Positions 49,377 through 57,487 of a DNA stretch of 64,000 nt are shown here, piece after piece. Below the pieces are notes generated by a model. It did no database searches. It worked only from the letters and a program-made list of their open reading frames with translations, and was not told where the DNA came from. Origin of the DNA: CAZCSY01 sp964501505. GTDB taxonomy: Bacteria; Omnitrophota; Gorgyraeia; Velamenicoccales; Velamenicoccaceae. Position numbers and translations under genes: made by a program. The stretch spans positions 11,231 to 75,230 of the forward strand of contig CAZCSY010000001.1 in assembly GCA_964501505.1 (NCBI GenBank), read 5' to 3'. How positions within the stretch are numbered: the stretch's first letter is position 1; each line of letters opens with the position of its first letter.

Positions 49377-50138
49377 ATGCAGATGAAAAAAGACGTTCAC
49401 ATGACGGGGCAGGATCTGCTGGGCATGGTGCAGGTTCGGCCCGGCGACTTCGGCAAGATCGCCATCATCCCCGGGACCACGGAGCGCCGCGACGCCCTCC
49501 TGAGCTTTCTCGAAAAGCCGGTGAAGAGCTTCTCGTTTTTCGAGTACTCCATGTTCACCGGGACGTACAAGGGCGTCAAGATCGCCGTCGGCAACGGCGG
49601 CCGTTTTTCGCCGGACTCGGCCATCATCGCCGAAATCCTGTGCGCGGGCAAGGTCGAAATGATCATTCGCGCGGGGTCGTGCGGGGCGCTCGACGAGAAG
49701 ATCAGGATCGGCGACATCGTGCTCGCCACCGGGTCGGTGCGCGGGGACGGGGTGACACCGTACTATGTGGATAAGGATTTCAAGACCGTCTGCGACGCCG
49801 AGGTGACGGCGGCCCTGGAGAAGGCCGCGGCGGCCGACGGCGTGACGGTGCATAAGGGCGGCATGTGGACGACGGACGCGCTCCTGCGTGAGACCCGCGA
49901 GGTGGTCGAGGCCGCCCGCAAGGAGGGGGCCATCGCGGTCGATATGGTCTCCAGCGCCCTGTTGACGATCGCCCAACTGAATAAGGTGAAGGCCGCCTCC
50001 ATCTCGGCGGTCAGCGACAACCTGATCACGGGCGAGCTCGGCTTCATGAACCCCGACTACTACGAGGCCGAGATGAAGGTTGTGAATATCTGTCTGGAAG
50101 CGGCGAAGGCCTTGGCCAAGGCCCCTGAGCGCGCATGA
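49377..50138 (+). CDS. Nucleoside phosphorylase (uridine/purine nucleoside phosphorylase family)
   Basis: A 253-residue PNP_UDP_1 enzyme with phosphate-binding IPGTTERRDALLSF (near 30), the IRAGSCGALDEKIRIGDIVLATGSVR segment (near 96) and AIAVDMVSSALLTIAQLNKVKAASISAVSDN, in which the E/D-M-E-like ribose motif reads VDMVSS. It cleaves a nucleoside with phosphate to a base and ribose 1-phosphate. Its neighbour is an MtnA-like isomerase, so 5'-deoxyadenosine, methylthioadenosine or a 5'-substituted adenosine is a likelier substrate than uridine. It overlaps that gene by ATGA. Confidence 0.85.
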   Translation: MQMKKDVHMTGQDLLGMVQVRPGDFGKIAIIPGTTERRDALLSFLEKPVKSFSFFEYSMFTGTYKGVKIAVGNGGRFSPDSAIIAEILCAGKVEMIIRAGSCGALDEKIRIGDIVLATGSVRGDGVTPYYVDKDFKTVCDAEVTAALEKAAAADGVTVHKGGMWTTDALLRETREVVEAARKEGAIAVDMVSSALLTIAQLNKVKAASISAVSDNLITGELGFMNPDYYEAEMKVVNICLEAAKALAKAPERA

Positions 50139-51148
50139 AGGAATCCGTTCTCTTCTGGCCCGCGCGGCTGGAGGGCGAGACTCTTTATATACTTGACGAG
50201 ACGAAGATCCCGGAGGAGGTCGTCTATCTGAGGGTCCGGGATTACCGGCAGGCCGTGGACGCGGTCGTCGCAATGAAGACGCGCGCCTTCGGTCAGTTTC
50301 TGACCGTGGTCTGTTCCTTTATCCTTGAGGTGCGCAAGGCCAGGAGCGCCTCGCCGCAGGTCCTGATGCTGCTTTTTGAGAAGATCGCCGACGCCTTTAA
50401 CAAGAGCCGTCCCACCTTTCCCTTCGAAGAGGTGACGGGGATGATTCTTGGGATGGCGCGGGGGATCGGCGACGGGCCGAACTTTCGCACGGTCCTCTTG
50501 CGGTCGCTCGAGGGCATGCTCGACGTCATCCGGCGCCAGCGCATCGGTCGCGCCGAGGCCGCCGCCCGGCTCCTTTCAAGCGGGGACCGCATCCTGACGC
50601 ACTGCCACGTGAGCGGGGAGATGGCGCTGATCGGCGCGATCTGCCGCCGGCAAAAAAAACGCGTCAAATTTTTCGCCACGGAGACGCGGCCATACCTTCA
50701 GGGCGCGCGCCTGACGGCCTGGGAGTTGAAACGGGCCGGATGCGACGTGACGCTCATCCCCGATAACGCCGTCGCCAAGGTTATGGCCGAAAAAAGGGTC
50801 TCCTGCGTCCTGGTGGGGTCGGACCGCTCGGCGAAAAACGGCGACTTCGCCAACAAGGTGGGCACGTACCAGATCGCACTCCTTGCGCGGCACTTCAATA
50901 TTCCTTTTTACGCCCTGGTCCAGCCTTCGGAGCGCCTGGCGAGCGGTCGGGATATCCCGATCGAGGTGCGCGCGGACGACGAGATACTGATATTTGAGGG
51001 CCGCCGGCTCGGCGATAAGAAGCTACAGGCGTATTACCCGGGTTTCGACGTCGTGCCCGCGCGGCTCGTGACACAACATATTGCCATTCATCCCCCCACG
51101 GGGGATTCCGCCCGGGAGGGCAATAAGCGGGGGCTCCATGCACGTTAG
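50135..51148 (+). CDS. MtnA-like / eIF2B-family aldose phosphate isomerase
   Basis: The 337-residue protein aligns with methylthioribose-1-phosphate isomerase and eIF2B-like proteins. The catalytic pair is retained: Cys157 in THCHVSGEMAL and Asp230 in GSDRSAKNGDFANKVGTYQIALLA. ATETRPYLQGARLTAWELKRAG is also typical. It would convert a 5-substituted ribose 1-phosphate to the ribulose 1-phosphate, the step after the phosphorylase. The N-terminal helical domain (about 60-140) is present. It is followed by a half-size paralogue. Confidence 0.82.
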   Translation: MKESVLFWPARLEGETLYILDETKIPEEVVYLRVRDYRQAVDAVVAMKTRAFGQFLTVVCSFILEVRKARSASPQVLMLLFEKIADAFNKSRPTFPFEEVTGMILGMARGIGDGPNFRTVLLRSLEGMLDVIRRQRIGRAEAAARLLSSGDRILTHCHVSGEMALIGAICRRQKKRVKFFATETRPYLQGARLTAWELKRAGCDVTLIPDNAVAKVMAEKRVSCVLVGSDRSAKNGDFANKVGTYQIALLARHFNIPFYALVQPSERLASGRDIPIEVRADDEILIFEGRRLGDKKLQAYYPGFDVVPARLVTQHIAIHPPTGDSAREGNKRGLHAR

Positions 51149-51587
51149 TCAGCCGATGCCTCTCATCTTCGGGGTGCCGCACAAGGCCTTCTACAAAAAT
51201 TTCAAAGCCGCCTCGGTCTTTGTGACGGAGCTGCGGCCGGGCCTGGAGGGTATCAAGGTCGTCGCCAGGGAACTCCTGCGGCGCGACATCCAGCCGGTCG
51301 TGATCTGCGACGGCATGATGGCGCATTGCATGGAGCGGGGTCTGGTCAGGGCCGTGCACATTTTTTATGACCGGTTGTCGAAGAAGAAGGCCGTCTGCCG
51401 GACGGGCTCGCTCATCGCAGCGATCTGCGCGCTCAAGCATCATATCCCGATCCACCTGCACCGCGGCCGGCCGGGGCGCAAAAAGACGTCTCTGTTGAAG
51501 ATGGACGGCCGCAAGGTCACGGCGCAGAACATCAAGACGTACGTGCCCCCGTCGGAAGACGTGCCGCTTGTTTATATAAAGGGGTGA
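51138..51587 (+). CDS. Half-size eIF2B/MtnA-like protein
   Basis: A 149-residue protein resembling only the C-terminal Rossmann half of the preceding isomerase: FVTELRPGLEGIKVVARELLRRDIQPVVICDGMMAHCM, then a position equivalent to the GADR segment (AVHIFYDRLSKKKAVCRTGSLIAAICALKHHIPIHL). The catalytic Asp region is changed to YDR. The catalytic-Cys half is absent. It may form a hetero-oligomer with the full-length isomerase. It overlaps that gene by 11 bp and precedes the aldolase by 3 bp. Confidence 0.65.
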   Translation: MHVSQPMPLIFGVPHKAFYKNFKAASVFVTELRPGLEGIKVVARELLRRDIQPVVICDGMMAHCMERGLVRAVHIFYDRLSKKKAVCRTGSLIAAICALKHHIPIHLHRGRPGRKKTSLLKMDGRKVTAQNIKTYVPPSEDVPLVYIKG

Positions 51588-51590
51588 GGG

Positions 51591-52589
51591 ATGAATAAGG
51601 ACAAGCAGGAATTGATTACCGTCGGCCGCTGGATCTGGGAGAAGGACCTCTCCGGCGGGCTTTCGGGAAATTTGAGCGTGCGGGTGAGCGACAGGGAGCT
51701 TCTCATCACCGGCCACGGGACGTGTCTGGGGGATCTGAAGGAGGCCGATATCGGCCTCATCGATGTGGACGGTCATCCCCGGGACAAGGGTTTTGTGCCG
51801 TCTTCGGAGAAACCCTTTCACACGAGCGTCTATAAGAATCTGGAGGCGTGGGCGGTGGTGCATGTCCACCCGACGCACGCGAACGGGTACTTTGCCGCGC
51901 ACGATCATCTCGTGTGCGATACCTTTGAGACGCGCCTGACGCTGGGTGCGGTGCCTGTCGTGGACCAGAAGACGCCGACGATCACGGATATCGCACCGGT
52001 GATCGAGGCGCTCAGGAATTCCAACATCGTGGTGCTTCGGCACCACGGCGTGGTCGCGATCGGCGAGACGCTGCGGGAGGCCTTCTTCCTGGCACAGGTC
52101 CTGGAAGAGGCCGTGCGGATCGCCGTGATCAAGGATCTTTACACCTCGGGGGGCGGGAGGCCGCAGGCTTCAGGGAGAGGTGAAGAGGCCCCTGCTGCGG
52201 CAGGCGCCAAGACCTATAAGATATTTTCTCCCGAGCAGATCGAGGCGATCGTGCACTGTGTCAACGCTGACGCGAAGTTCAGGGACCTTGCGACCCAGGC
52301 GGCCCTGGAGACCAGGCTCGCCGTCGTCATGGACGAGACCCAGGACGTCTACTGTTTCCATTTTTCAGAAGGGCGCATCAAGGATTTCACGCGCAGCCTC
52401 GACGACGCCGAGTTCGTGATCTCGGGCAAGGCCGACCACTGGCGCGCCATCTTCAAGCGCCAGCTCGATCCGTTCGCGGCCACGACCCAGAAGAAGCTCA
52501 AGCTCAAGGGCGACTTTGCCAAGATCTCCCGCTGGTACGTGCCGTTCAACAGGCTCTTCGAGCTGTGGACCGCTGCGCCGGTAGAATGA
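51591..52589 (+). CDS. Class II aldolase fused to an SCP2 sterol-carrier domain
   Basis: A 332-residue fusion. Residues 1-185 are a class II aldolase/adducin domain with LSGGLSGNLSVRVSD, catalytic Glu73 (PSSEKPFH), zinc ligands in H91VH93PTHANGY and RHHGVVAIG (His151/152). A Gly/Ala linker (about 186-205) leads to an SCP2-like domain (about 210-332) with a FHFSEGRIKDFTRS strand, ADHWRAIFKRQLDPFAA and KLKGDFAKISRWYVPFNRLFELW. SCP2 folds hold lipids in a tunnel, so the aldolase probably acts on a hydrophobic sugar-phosphate conjugate, or docks to a lipid. Fuculose-1-phosphate-type retro-aldol cleavage to DHAP plus an aldehyde fits the neighbours. Confidence 0.82.
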   Translation: MNKDKQELITVGRWIWEKDLSGGLSGNLSVRVSDRELLITGHGTCLGDLKEADIGLIDVDGHPRDKGFVPSSEKPFHTSVYKNLEAWAVVHVHPTHANGYFAAHDHLVCDTFETRLTLGAVPVVDQKTPTITDIAPVIEALRNSNIVVLRHHGVVAIGETLREAFFLAQVLEEAVRIAVIKDLYTSGGGRPQASGRGEEAPAAAGAKTYKIFSPEQIEAIVHCVNADAKFRDLATQAALETRLAVVMDETQDVYCFHFSEGRIKDFTRSLDDAEFVISGKADHWRAIFKRQLDPFAATTQKKLKLKGDFAKISRWYVPFNRLFELWTAAPVE

Positions 52590-52593
52590 GCCG

Positions 52594-52622
52594 ACGCGTT
52601 GCCCGGCGGGTGGCCGAGGCGG
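52594..52622 (+). repeat. Dispersed GC-rich repeat, copy 1
   Basis: ACGCGTTG followed by CCGGCGGGTGGCCGAGGCGG. The 20-mer recurs exactly at 62426-62445, again with ACGCGTTG upstream. Both copies lie in gaps between cluster genes. Confidence 0.6.
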
Positions 52623-52671
52623 CCCGGCTAAAGGCCTTTTTCCTTTAAGCGCCGGTCGGAGGAATGACGAC

Positions 52672-54150
52672 ATGGAACAATACAAGATGTACATAGACGG
52701 GAAGTTTTGCGGGGCTGAGGGCGGCGCCGTCGCGGAGAGCATCAACCCGGCGACGGAAACGAAGATCGCGCCCTTCCCGCGCGCCTCGGCCAAGGACATG
52801 GAGAGGGCTATCCAGGCGGCCCGCAGGGCCTTTGACGAAGGGGCCTGGCCGCGCATGAGCCTGAACGAGCGGGCGGCGTATCTCGTGCGCATCGCCGGCG
52901 AGATCCGCGAATCGGCCTTTGAGATGGCGCGCGTCGAGACGCTCGATACGGGCAAGACGACCAAGCAGACGACCTTTATCGATATTCCGGTCGCGGCCAA
53001 CGCCTATGAGTATTTTTCCGGGGCCGCCGGCGAGATCAAGGGCGAGACGATTTCGGTCCCGGCGCCGGCGATGAGCTACACCTTACGGGAGGCGGTGGGC
53101 GTGGTGGGCGCGATCATCCCGTGGAATTATCCCTTTCTGATGGCGGCCTGGAAGATCGCCTCCAGTATCATATTAGGTAACACGGTCGTGCTCAAGCCTT
53201 CTCAGGAGGCGTCGTTGAGTTGTCTGGAGCTGACCAGGATTTTCGACAAGGTGGAGCTGCCGCCCGGCGTGGTGAATGTCGTGACCGGACAGGGTTCGGT
53301 CCTGGGCCCGTATCTGTCAGAGTCGATGGCCGTCGACATGATTACCTTTACGGGCTCGACCGAGGTGGGCCGCGGCGTGATGCGCGCGGCGGCGTCGAAC
53401 CTCAAGAAGCTGACGCTCGAACTGGGGGGCAAGTCCCCCAATATCGTCTTGGCCGACGCCGACCTGGAGGCGGCGGCCGGCGGGGCGCTGTGCGCGATCT
53501 TCATGAACCAGGGCCAGATGTGCGTGGCGGGATCGCGCCTCATCGTCGAAGAGAAGATCTACGACACGTTCCTCGAGATGATCGTGACGAAGACCAAAAA
53601 GCTTAACATAGGCGATCCGCAGGATCCCGCGACGGATATCGGGCCGCTCATCAGCGCCAGGCAGAAGAAATCAGTGCTGGAATACATCGCCGTGGGGCGC
53701 AGGGAGGGACGGCTCGTGGCCGGCGGCGGGGTACCCAAAGATCTGGCCAAAGGTTACTATGTCGAGCCGACGGTCTTCACCGACGTTGACAATAGCGCCC
53801 GCATCGCGCGCGAGGAGATCTTCGGTCCTGTCCTGTGCGTCCTGAAGGCCAGGGACGCACAGGAGGCGCTGCGTATCGCCAATGACACGGATTACGGGTT
53901 GGCGGGGATGGTGTGGACCAAGGACATGGCCCGCGCAACGACGATCGCCCGGGGGTTGCGCTGCGGCACCGTCTGGGTCAACACGTATGGTGGATTTTAT
54001 AACGAGGCGCCCTTCGGCGGCTACAAGCAGAGCGGTTTCGGCCGGGAGCTCGGCCGCGAGGGGTTGTCGGAGCTGACGCAGGTCAAGCACGTCAATGTGG
54101 ACTTGACACCCGGCGGCCGCAGCCTCGTGACGTCCTGGTTCAACGTCTGA
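52672..54150 (+). CDS. Aldehyde dehydrogenase
   Basis: A 492-residue NAD(P)-dependent aldehyde dehydrogenase. It has IIPWNYPF, VVLKPSQEAS, FTGSTEVGRGVM, the catalytic Glu in LELGGKSPN and the nucleophile in NQGQMCVAGSR, and EEIFGPVLCV near the end. This is the betaine/retinal-dehydrogenase type, with no CoA-acylating features. Next to the aldolase it would oxidise the released aldehyde to an acid, which the cluster's ligase could then activate. It begins 82 bp after the aldolase. Confidence 0.93.
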   Translation: MEQYKMYIDGKFCGAEGGAVAESINPATETKIAPFPRASAKDMERAIQAARRAFDEGAWPRMSLNERAAYLVRIAGEIRESAFEMARVETLDTGKTTKQTTFIDIPVAANAYEYFSGAAGEIKGETISVPAPAMSYTLREAVGVVGAIIPWNYPFLMAAWKIASSIILGNTVVLKPSQEASLSCLELTRIFDKVELPPGVVNVVTGQGSVLGPYLSESMAVDMITFTGSTEVGRGVMRAAASNLKKLTLELGGKSPNIVLADADLEAAAGGALCAIFMNQGQMCVAGSRLIVEEKIYDTFLEMIVTKTKKLNIGDPQDPATDIGPLISARQKKSVLEYIAVGRREGRLVAGGGVPKDLAKGYYVEPTVFTDVDNSARIAREEIFGPVLCVLKARDAQEALRIANDTDYGLAGMVWTKDMARATTIARGLRCGTVWVNTYGGFYNEAPFGGYKQSGFGRELGREGLSELTQVKHVNVDLTPGGRSLVTSWFNV

Positions 54151-54173
54151 GACTTTAGGCAAGGGAGTCGTTT

Positions 54174-55643
54174 ATGAAAAAGGTCCTGTTCATCATGCCG
54201 CCCATCGGCGGGTGGGCGACCCACGGCGTCAACAAGGCGGCGAACCAGTATTACGCGCAGCTGGCGGCCTATATCCGCGAGAAAGGGGTCGGCCGGCCCG
54301 TGGTTCTGGACGCGCGCGCCCTCGATCTGACCTATGACGATATCAGGGCGAGGGTCAACGAGATTCAGCCGGACCTTGTGGTCCTGGGGGACATCCTGCA
54401 CTCGACCGGGGGTCTGGCGGTCATCTGGCACTTCAACAAGACCGCCCAACTCGTGAAAGAGGTGAGCCCCAAGACGCTCGTCGCCGTCGGAGGATTGTGG
54501 TATTCGGCGCTCTACGAAGAGACCATCCGCAAACACCCGGCCATCGACTTCGTCCTCATCGGCGAAGGGGAGTTGACGCTCGAGGACCTGTGTCGGGCCC
54601 TCGATACGCCGGGCAGGGATTTTTCGAAGATCCCCGGGCTGGCGTGCCGCCAGGACGCAAAGGTCGTCGCCGGCCCGCACCGCGAGCTCATCAAGGATAT
54701 CAACGTCCTGCCGTTGCCGGCGTATGACCTCTTCCCGATGGAGAAGTACGTCAACCATACCTATTGGACTCATTTTTGCGAACTTTTCACGTCGCGGGGG
54801 TGCCCGGGCGGCTGTTCTTTTTGTTATGAGTGGAGTCAGTATGATCCGCGTTCCCCGAAAGATTTCGTCTCCTGGCGTTCGCGTTCGGCCAGCCGCATTG
54901 TCGAGGAGTTGGAGGTCCTGACGAAGAAGTTCGGGGTCAAGACCGTCGTCTTTCAGGATGATGCCTTCAACGTCAATCCGGAGATGGTCAGGGGCGTGTC
55001 TGAGGGGATTCTGGAAAAGGGGATCAGGCTCAACTGGGTGATCCTCGGCCGCGCCGACGACTGGGAGCGTCAGGAGGACATCATCCCGTTGATGAAGAGA
55101 GCGGGCCTTTTCATGGGCTTGGTCGGCGTCGAGGTCGGCGACGACGCGGACCTCTCGCGCATCGGCAAGGGGGTGACGGTCGCGCAGATCAAAAAGACCA
55201 TCGATGCCCTGCGCAGGAACGACATCGCCACGGTCGGGACCTTCATGATTGGTTTCGAGGACGATGATGAAGCGAAGATCAAGCAGCGCTTTGAGTTCGC
55301 GGACAAGGTCGACCCCGACGTCTTCGCCCTCCAGTTCGTGACGCCCGTGCCCGGCTCGCCGCTGTGGAAGAAATTGGTCAAGGAGCGGCTCTTGGATCCG
55401 GAAAAGATCGACCTGATCACGTGGGACTTCCAGCACCCCGTGGTGCCGACGAAGCACCTCTCGACCGAAGAGGTGGGCCGGCTGGGGTCCTGGTGCATGC
55501 GCGAGTTCTTCTCCAGGCCCCACCGCATCCACCGGATCATGGCGAGCCGGTATTCGGATCTGGCGAAGCTGTGCGTCAAGGACTTCATGGCGAATATCTC
55601 AAAGTTTGAAGCCGCGGCCACGAAAGGCGATTTGTATGTCTGA
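54174..55643 (+). CDS. B12-binding-type radical SAM enzyme (BchE-like)
   Basis: The 489-residue protein has an N-terminal cobalamin-binding-like Rossmann domain (about 1-165, VVLDARALDLTYDDIRARVNEIQPDLVVLGDIL). The radical SAM core follows with SRGC210PGGC214SFC217. The closest recalled relatives are BchE/oxidative-cyclase-type enzymes that do anaerobic ring chemistry. The C-terminal domain ends LCVKDFMANISKFEAAATKGDLYV. The DxHxxG B12-coordinating motif is not evident, so base-off binding may apply. It overlaps a small PCP_red-like gene. In an anaerobic polyketide pathway it could perform oxidation, methylation or adenosylation. Confidence 0.82.
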   Translation: MKKVLFIMPPIGGWATHGVNKAANQYYAQLAAYIREKGVGRPVVLDARALDLTYDDIRARVNEIQPDLVVLGDILHSTGGLAVIWHFNKTAQLVKEVSPKTLVAVGGLWYSALYEETIRKHPAIDFVLIGEGELTLEDLCRALDTPGRDFSKIPGLACRQDAKVVAGPHRELIKDINVLPLPAYDLFPMEKYVNHTYWTHFCELFTSRGCPGGCSFCYEWSQYDPRSPKDFVSWRSRSASRIVEELEVLTKKFGVKTVVFQDDAFNVNPEMVRGVSEGILEKGIRLNWVILGRADDWERQEDIIPLMKRAGLFMGLVGVEVGDDADLSRIGKGVTVAQIKKTIDALRRNDIATVGTFMIGFEDDDEAKIKQRFEFADKVDPDVFALQFVTPVPGSPLWKKLVKERLLDPEKIDLITWDFQHPVVPTKHLSTEEVGRLGSWCMREFFSRPHRIHRIMASRYSDLAKLCVKDFMANISKFEAAATKGDLYV

Positions 55644-55935
55644 CGGTGTCAAGATGACGTGGGAGAAGACGACCGAGGAGAGGTTCAAGAAGATGCTCGG
55701 CAAGATGCCGGTCTTTCACCGGCACATGACCGAGATTGGCGCGACCCAGAAGGCCGAGGAGAACGCGCGGGGGCGGGGGTCCCGGATTGTCGAAGAGGTC
55801 GATCTGATGCAGGCGATGTTCTCCGAGGTGCCCCTTCAGTTCTATTCCTTGATGATCCGGTTGCTCGACGACGTCGGCTTCGACTATAAGAAGCACGACC
55901 TGCCGCGCCGTCGACCCCCAAGGGACGCGCCCTAA
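55636..55935 (+). CDS. Small PCP_red-like protein
   Basis: A 99-residue protein. Its central part (MTWEKTTEERFKKMLGKMPVFHRHMTEIGATQKAEENARGRG) follows the pattern of the light-independent protochlorophyllide reductase C-terminal domain (PCP_red): W-x-x-x-A/T-x-x-x-F-x-x-I/L-P-x-F-x-R-x-M-x-x-x-x-I-E-x-x-A. The ATG lies within the 3' end of the radical SAM gene, so the two proteins are made together. The tail is basic and proline-rich. It is probably a docking or substrate-holding partner of the radical SAM enzyme. Confidence 0.6.
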   Translation: MSDGVKMTWEKTTEERFKKMLGKMPVFHRHMTEIGATQKAEENARGRGSRIVEEVDLMQAMFSEVPLQFYSLMIRLLDDVGFDYKKHDLPRRRPPRDAP

Positions 55936-55938
55936 AGG

Positions 55939-56406
55939 ATGAGAGAGAACCGGCATTCTATTCTGGTGCACTGCAGCGAAGAGGCGCTCGTCCCCGAGAT
56001 CGTGGCGTGGGGCGAGGCCCCTTGGTGGCCGCGCGGTTCTTTGATGCGCTTCGTGCGCTTGACCGATGGGCCGGTCGGCGTCGGCACGCGGTATCGGCAG
56101 GAGGTCCGGCTTCCCTTTGCCCCGTCGTGGGATGTGGCGGTTACCGCGGTGGGCCCGTACAGCATCACGCGTTCTTTTTTGAACGGCATGTTCACGGGCT
56201 CTGAGACACTGAGCGCCCGGCAAGAGCCCGGCGGCATGCGCGTCGTGTACGAGATGGATTACGAGGTGCGGGGAATGGTCCCGAGGGCCCTGTGGGTCCT
56301 TATTTTGCGGTACCTGCACGACGCGAACATCCGCCGGATCCTGAAAAATTTGAAGCGGTACTGCGAACAAGGAAGACAGAAGGAACGGGAGAAAGAGAAA
56401 CGATGA
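55939..56406 (+). CDS. SRPBCC (START-like) domain protein
   Basis: A 155-residue protein with the helix-grip pattern of SRPBCC lipid/polyketide-binding proteins. HSILVHCSEEALVPEIVAWGEAPWW is followed by strands with GVGTRYRQEVRLP and GMRVVYEMDYEV and a C-terminal helix (LRYLHDANIRRILKNLKRYCEQG). SRPBCC folds include polyketide cyclases. It lies between the radical SAM/PCP_red pair and a ketopantoate-reductase-like gene, with an ATGA overlap downstream. A second SRPBCC protein at 61963 is much closer to known cyclases. Confidence 0.7.
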   Translation: MRENRHSILVHCSEEALVPEIVAWGEAPWWPRGSLMRFVRLTDGPVGVGTRYRQEVRLPFAPSWDVAVTAVGPYSITRSFLNGMFTGSETLSARQEPGGMRVVYEMDYEVRGMVPRALWVLILRYLHDANIRRILKNLKRYCEQGRQKEREKEKR

Positions 56407-57431
56407 AGGCGGCGGTGATCGGGTTAGGGGCGATCGGAGGGCTCGTGGCCGGGTATCTGAAGGCCAAGGGCGCCGGCGTGATTGCCGTCGGACGCCTCGA
56501 GCAGAAGAAGCAGATCGAACGTCATGGCCTCGCGATCGAGGGTGCGCGCGGACGCTCCTTGCACTATCTCGACGTGAAGACGCGCCTGGAGGAGAAGGTG
56601 GACCTGGCCATCCTTACGGTCAAGACGCAGGACATCCGCGACGCCGTCGACAAGTCGCGCGACTTTCTCGTCAACGGGCCCCTCATCCTTTCGACGCAGA
56701 ACGGCGTGCGGGCCGATAAACTCCTGAGCATGATGCTCGGTCCCGAGAGGCTCGTCTCAAGCATCGTGATGTTCGGCGCCACCTATATCCCGTACCACCG
56801 CATTGTGCATAATTTTGAAGGCAACTGGCTCATCGGTCGGCCGTACGGACCGAACGACGAGGCGGTGGACCAGGTGATCGCGTTCCTGAAGCCCGCCTTT
56901 GAGGCCGTTGCCGTCGAGAACATCGGCGGCATGAAGTGGACGAAGGTCTTCGTCAACGCCAGCAACTGCATCCCGGCGATCCTCGGCAAGAGCATGCAGG
57001 AGACGTACAGCGACCTTAAGATGTGCACGTGGGCGCTCAGGATCCTGAAAGAGGGCTTTGACGTGGTCGACCAGCTCAAGATCGAGCTTTTGGACATGCC
57101 GGACTTCGAGGTCAAGAAACTCAAAGGATTGAGCGCCCTGCCGCTCGAGCAGGCGGCGCCGGTCTATGCGGGGATCATGACGAATCTCAGCGACAAGCCG
57201 TTGTACGGCTCGATCCTGCAGAGCATTCAGCGCGGCCGGCCCAGTGAAATAGATTTCATCAACGGCGAGCTCGCCAATCAGGCGAAGACCCACAACATTG
57301 ACGCCAAGCTTAACACCCGCGTCACCGAGCTCGTGCACAAGGTGGAGGAGACGAAGAGCTTTTTGACATCCGAGGCGTTTCACCAAGAAATGGAAAAGTG
57401 CACCCAGATAACGCGCAAGGACTTCTTTTAA
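56403..57431 (+). CDS. Ketopantoate reductase-like (ApbA/PanE family) oxidoreductase
   Basis: The 342-residue protein has an N-terminal nucleotide fold with AVIGLGAIGGLVAGYLKAKGAGV (GxGxxG). Domain features follow in the order TVKTQDI (catalytic Lys region), STQNGVRAD, NIGGMKWTKVFVNASNCIPAILG and a C-terminal helical substrate domain. It carries ILQSIQRGRPSEIDFINGELA, with the conserved Ser and Glu-Ile-Asp-x-x-N-G. Panto-ate synthesis is possible, but its place inside the cluster suggests reduction of a keto group on a cluster intermediate. Residues 1-25 give NADPH-type binding. It overlaps the SRPBCC gene. Confidence 0.85.
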   Translation: MKAAVIGLGAIGGLVAGYLKAKGAGVIAVGRLEQKKQIERHGLAIEGARGRSLHYLDVKTRLEEKVDLAILTVKTQDIRDAVDKSRDFLVNGPLILSTQNGVRADKLLSMMLGPERLVSSIVMFGATYIPYHRIVHNFEGNWLIGRPYGPNDEAVDQVIAFLKPAFEAVAVENIGGMKWTKVFVNASNCIPAILGKSMQETYSDLKMCTWALRILKEGFDVVDQLKIELLDMPDFEVKKLKGLSALPLEQAAPVYAGIMTNLSDKPLYGSILQSIQRGRPSEIDFINGELANQAKTHNIDAKLNTRVTELVHKVEETKSFLTSEAFHQEMEKCTQITRKDFF

Positions 57432-57487
57432 AAGTTTTCGATGGAAGGAAGGCGTGATTCGATAATATCCCGGACGAGGAGCGTACG

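Noticed and set aside
52603..52622. Possible tRNA start (GGTGGCCGAGGCGG resembles tRNA-Leu/Ser 5' ends)
   Set aside because: No acceptor pairing, anticodon arm or TTCGAATCC-like T arm follows here or at 62426.
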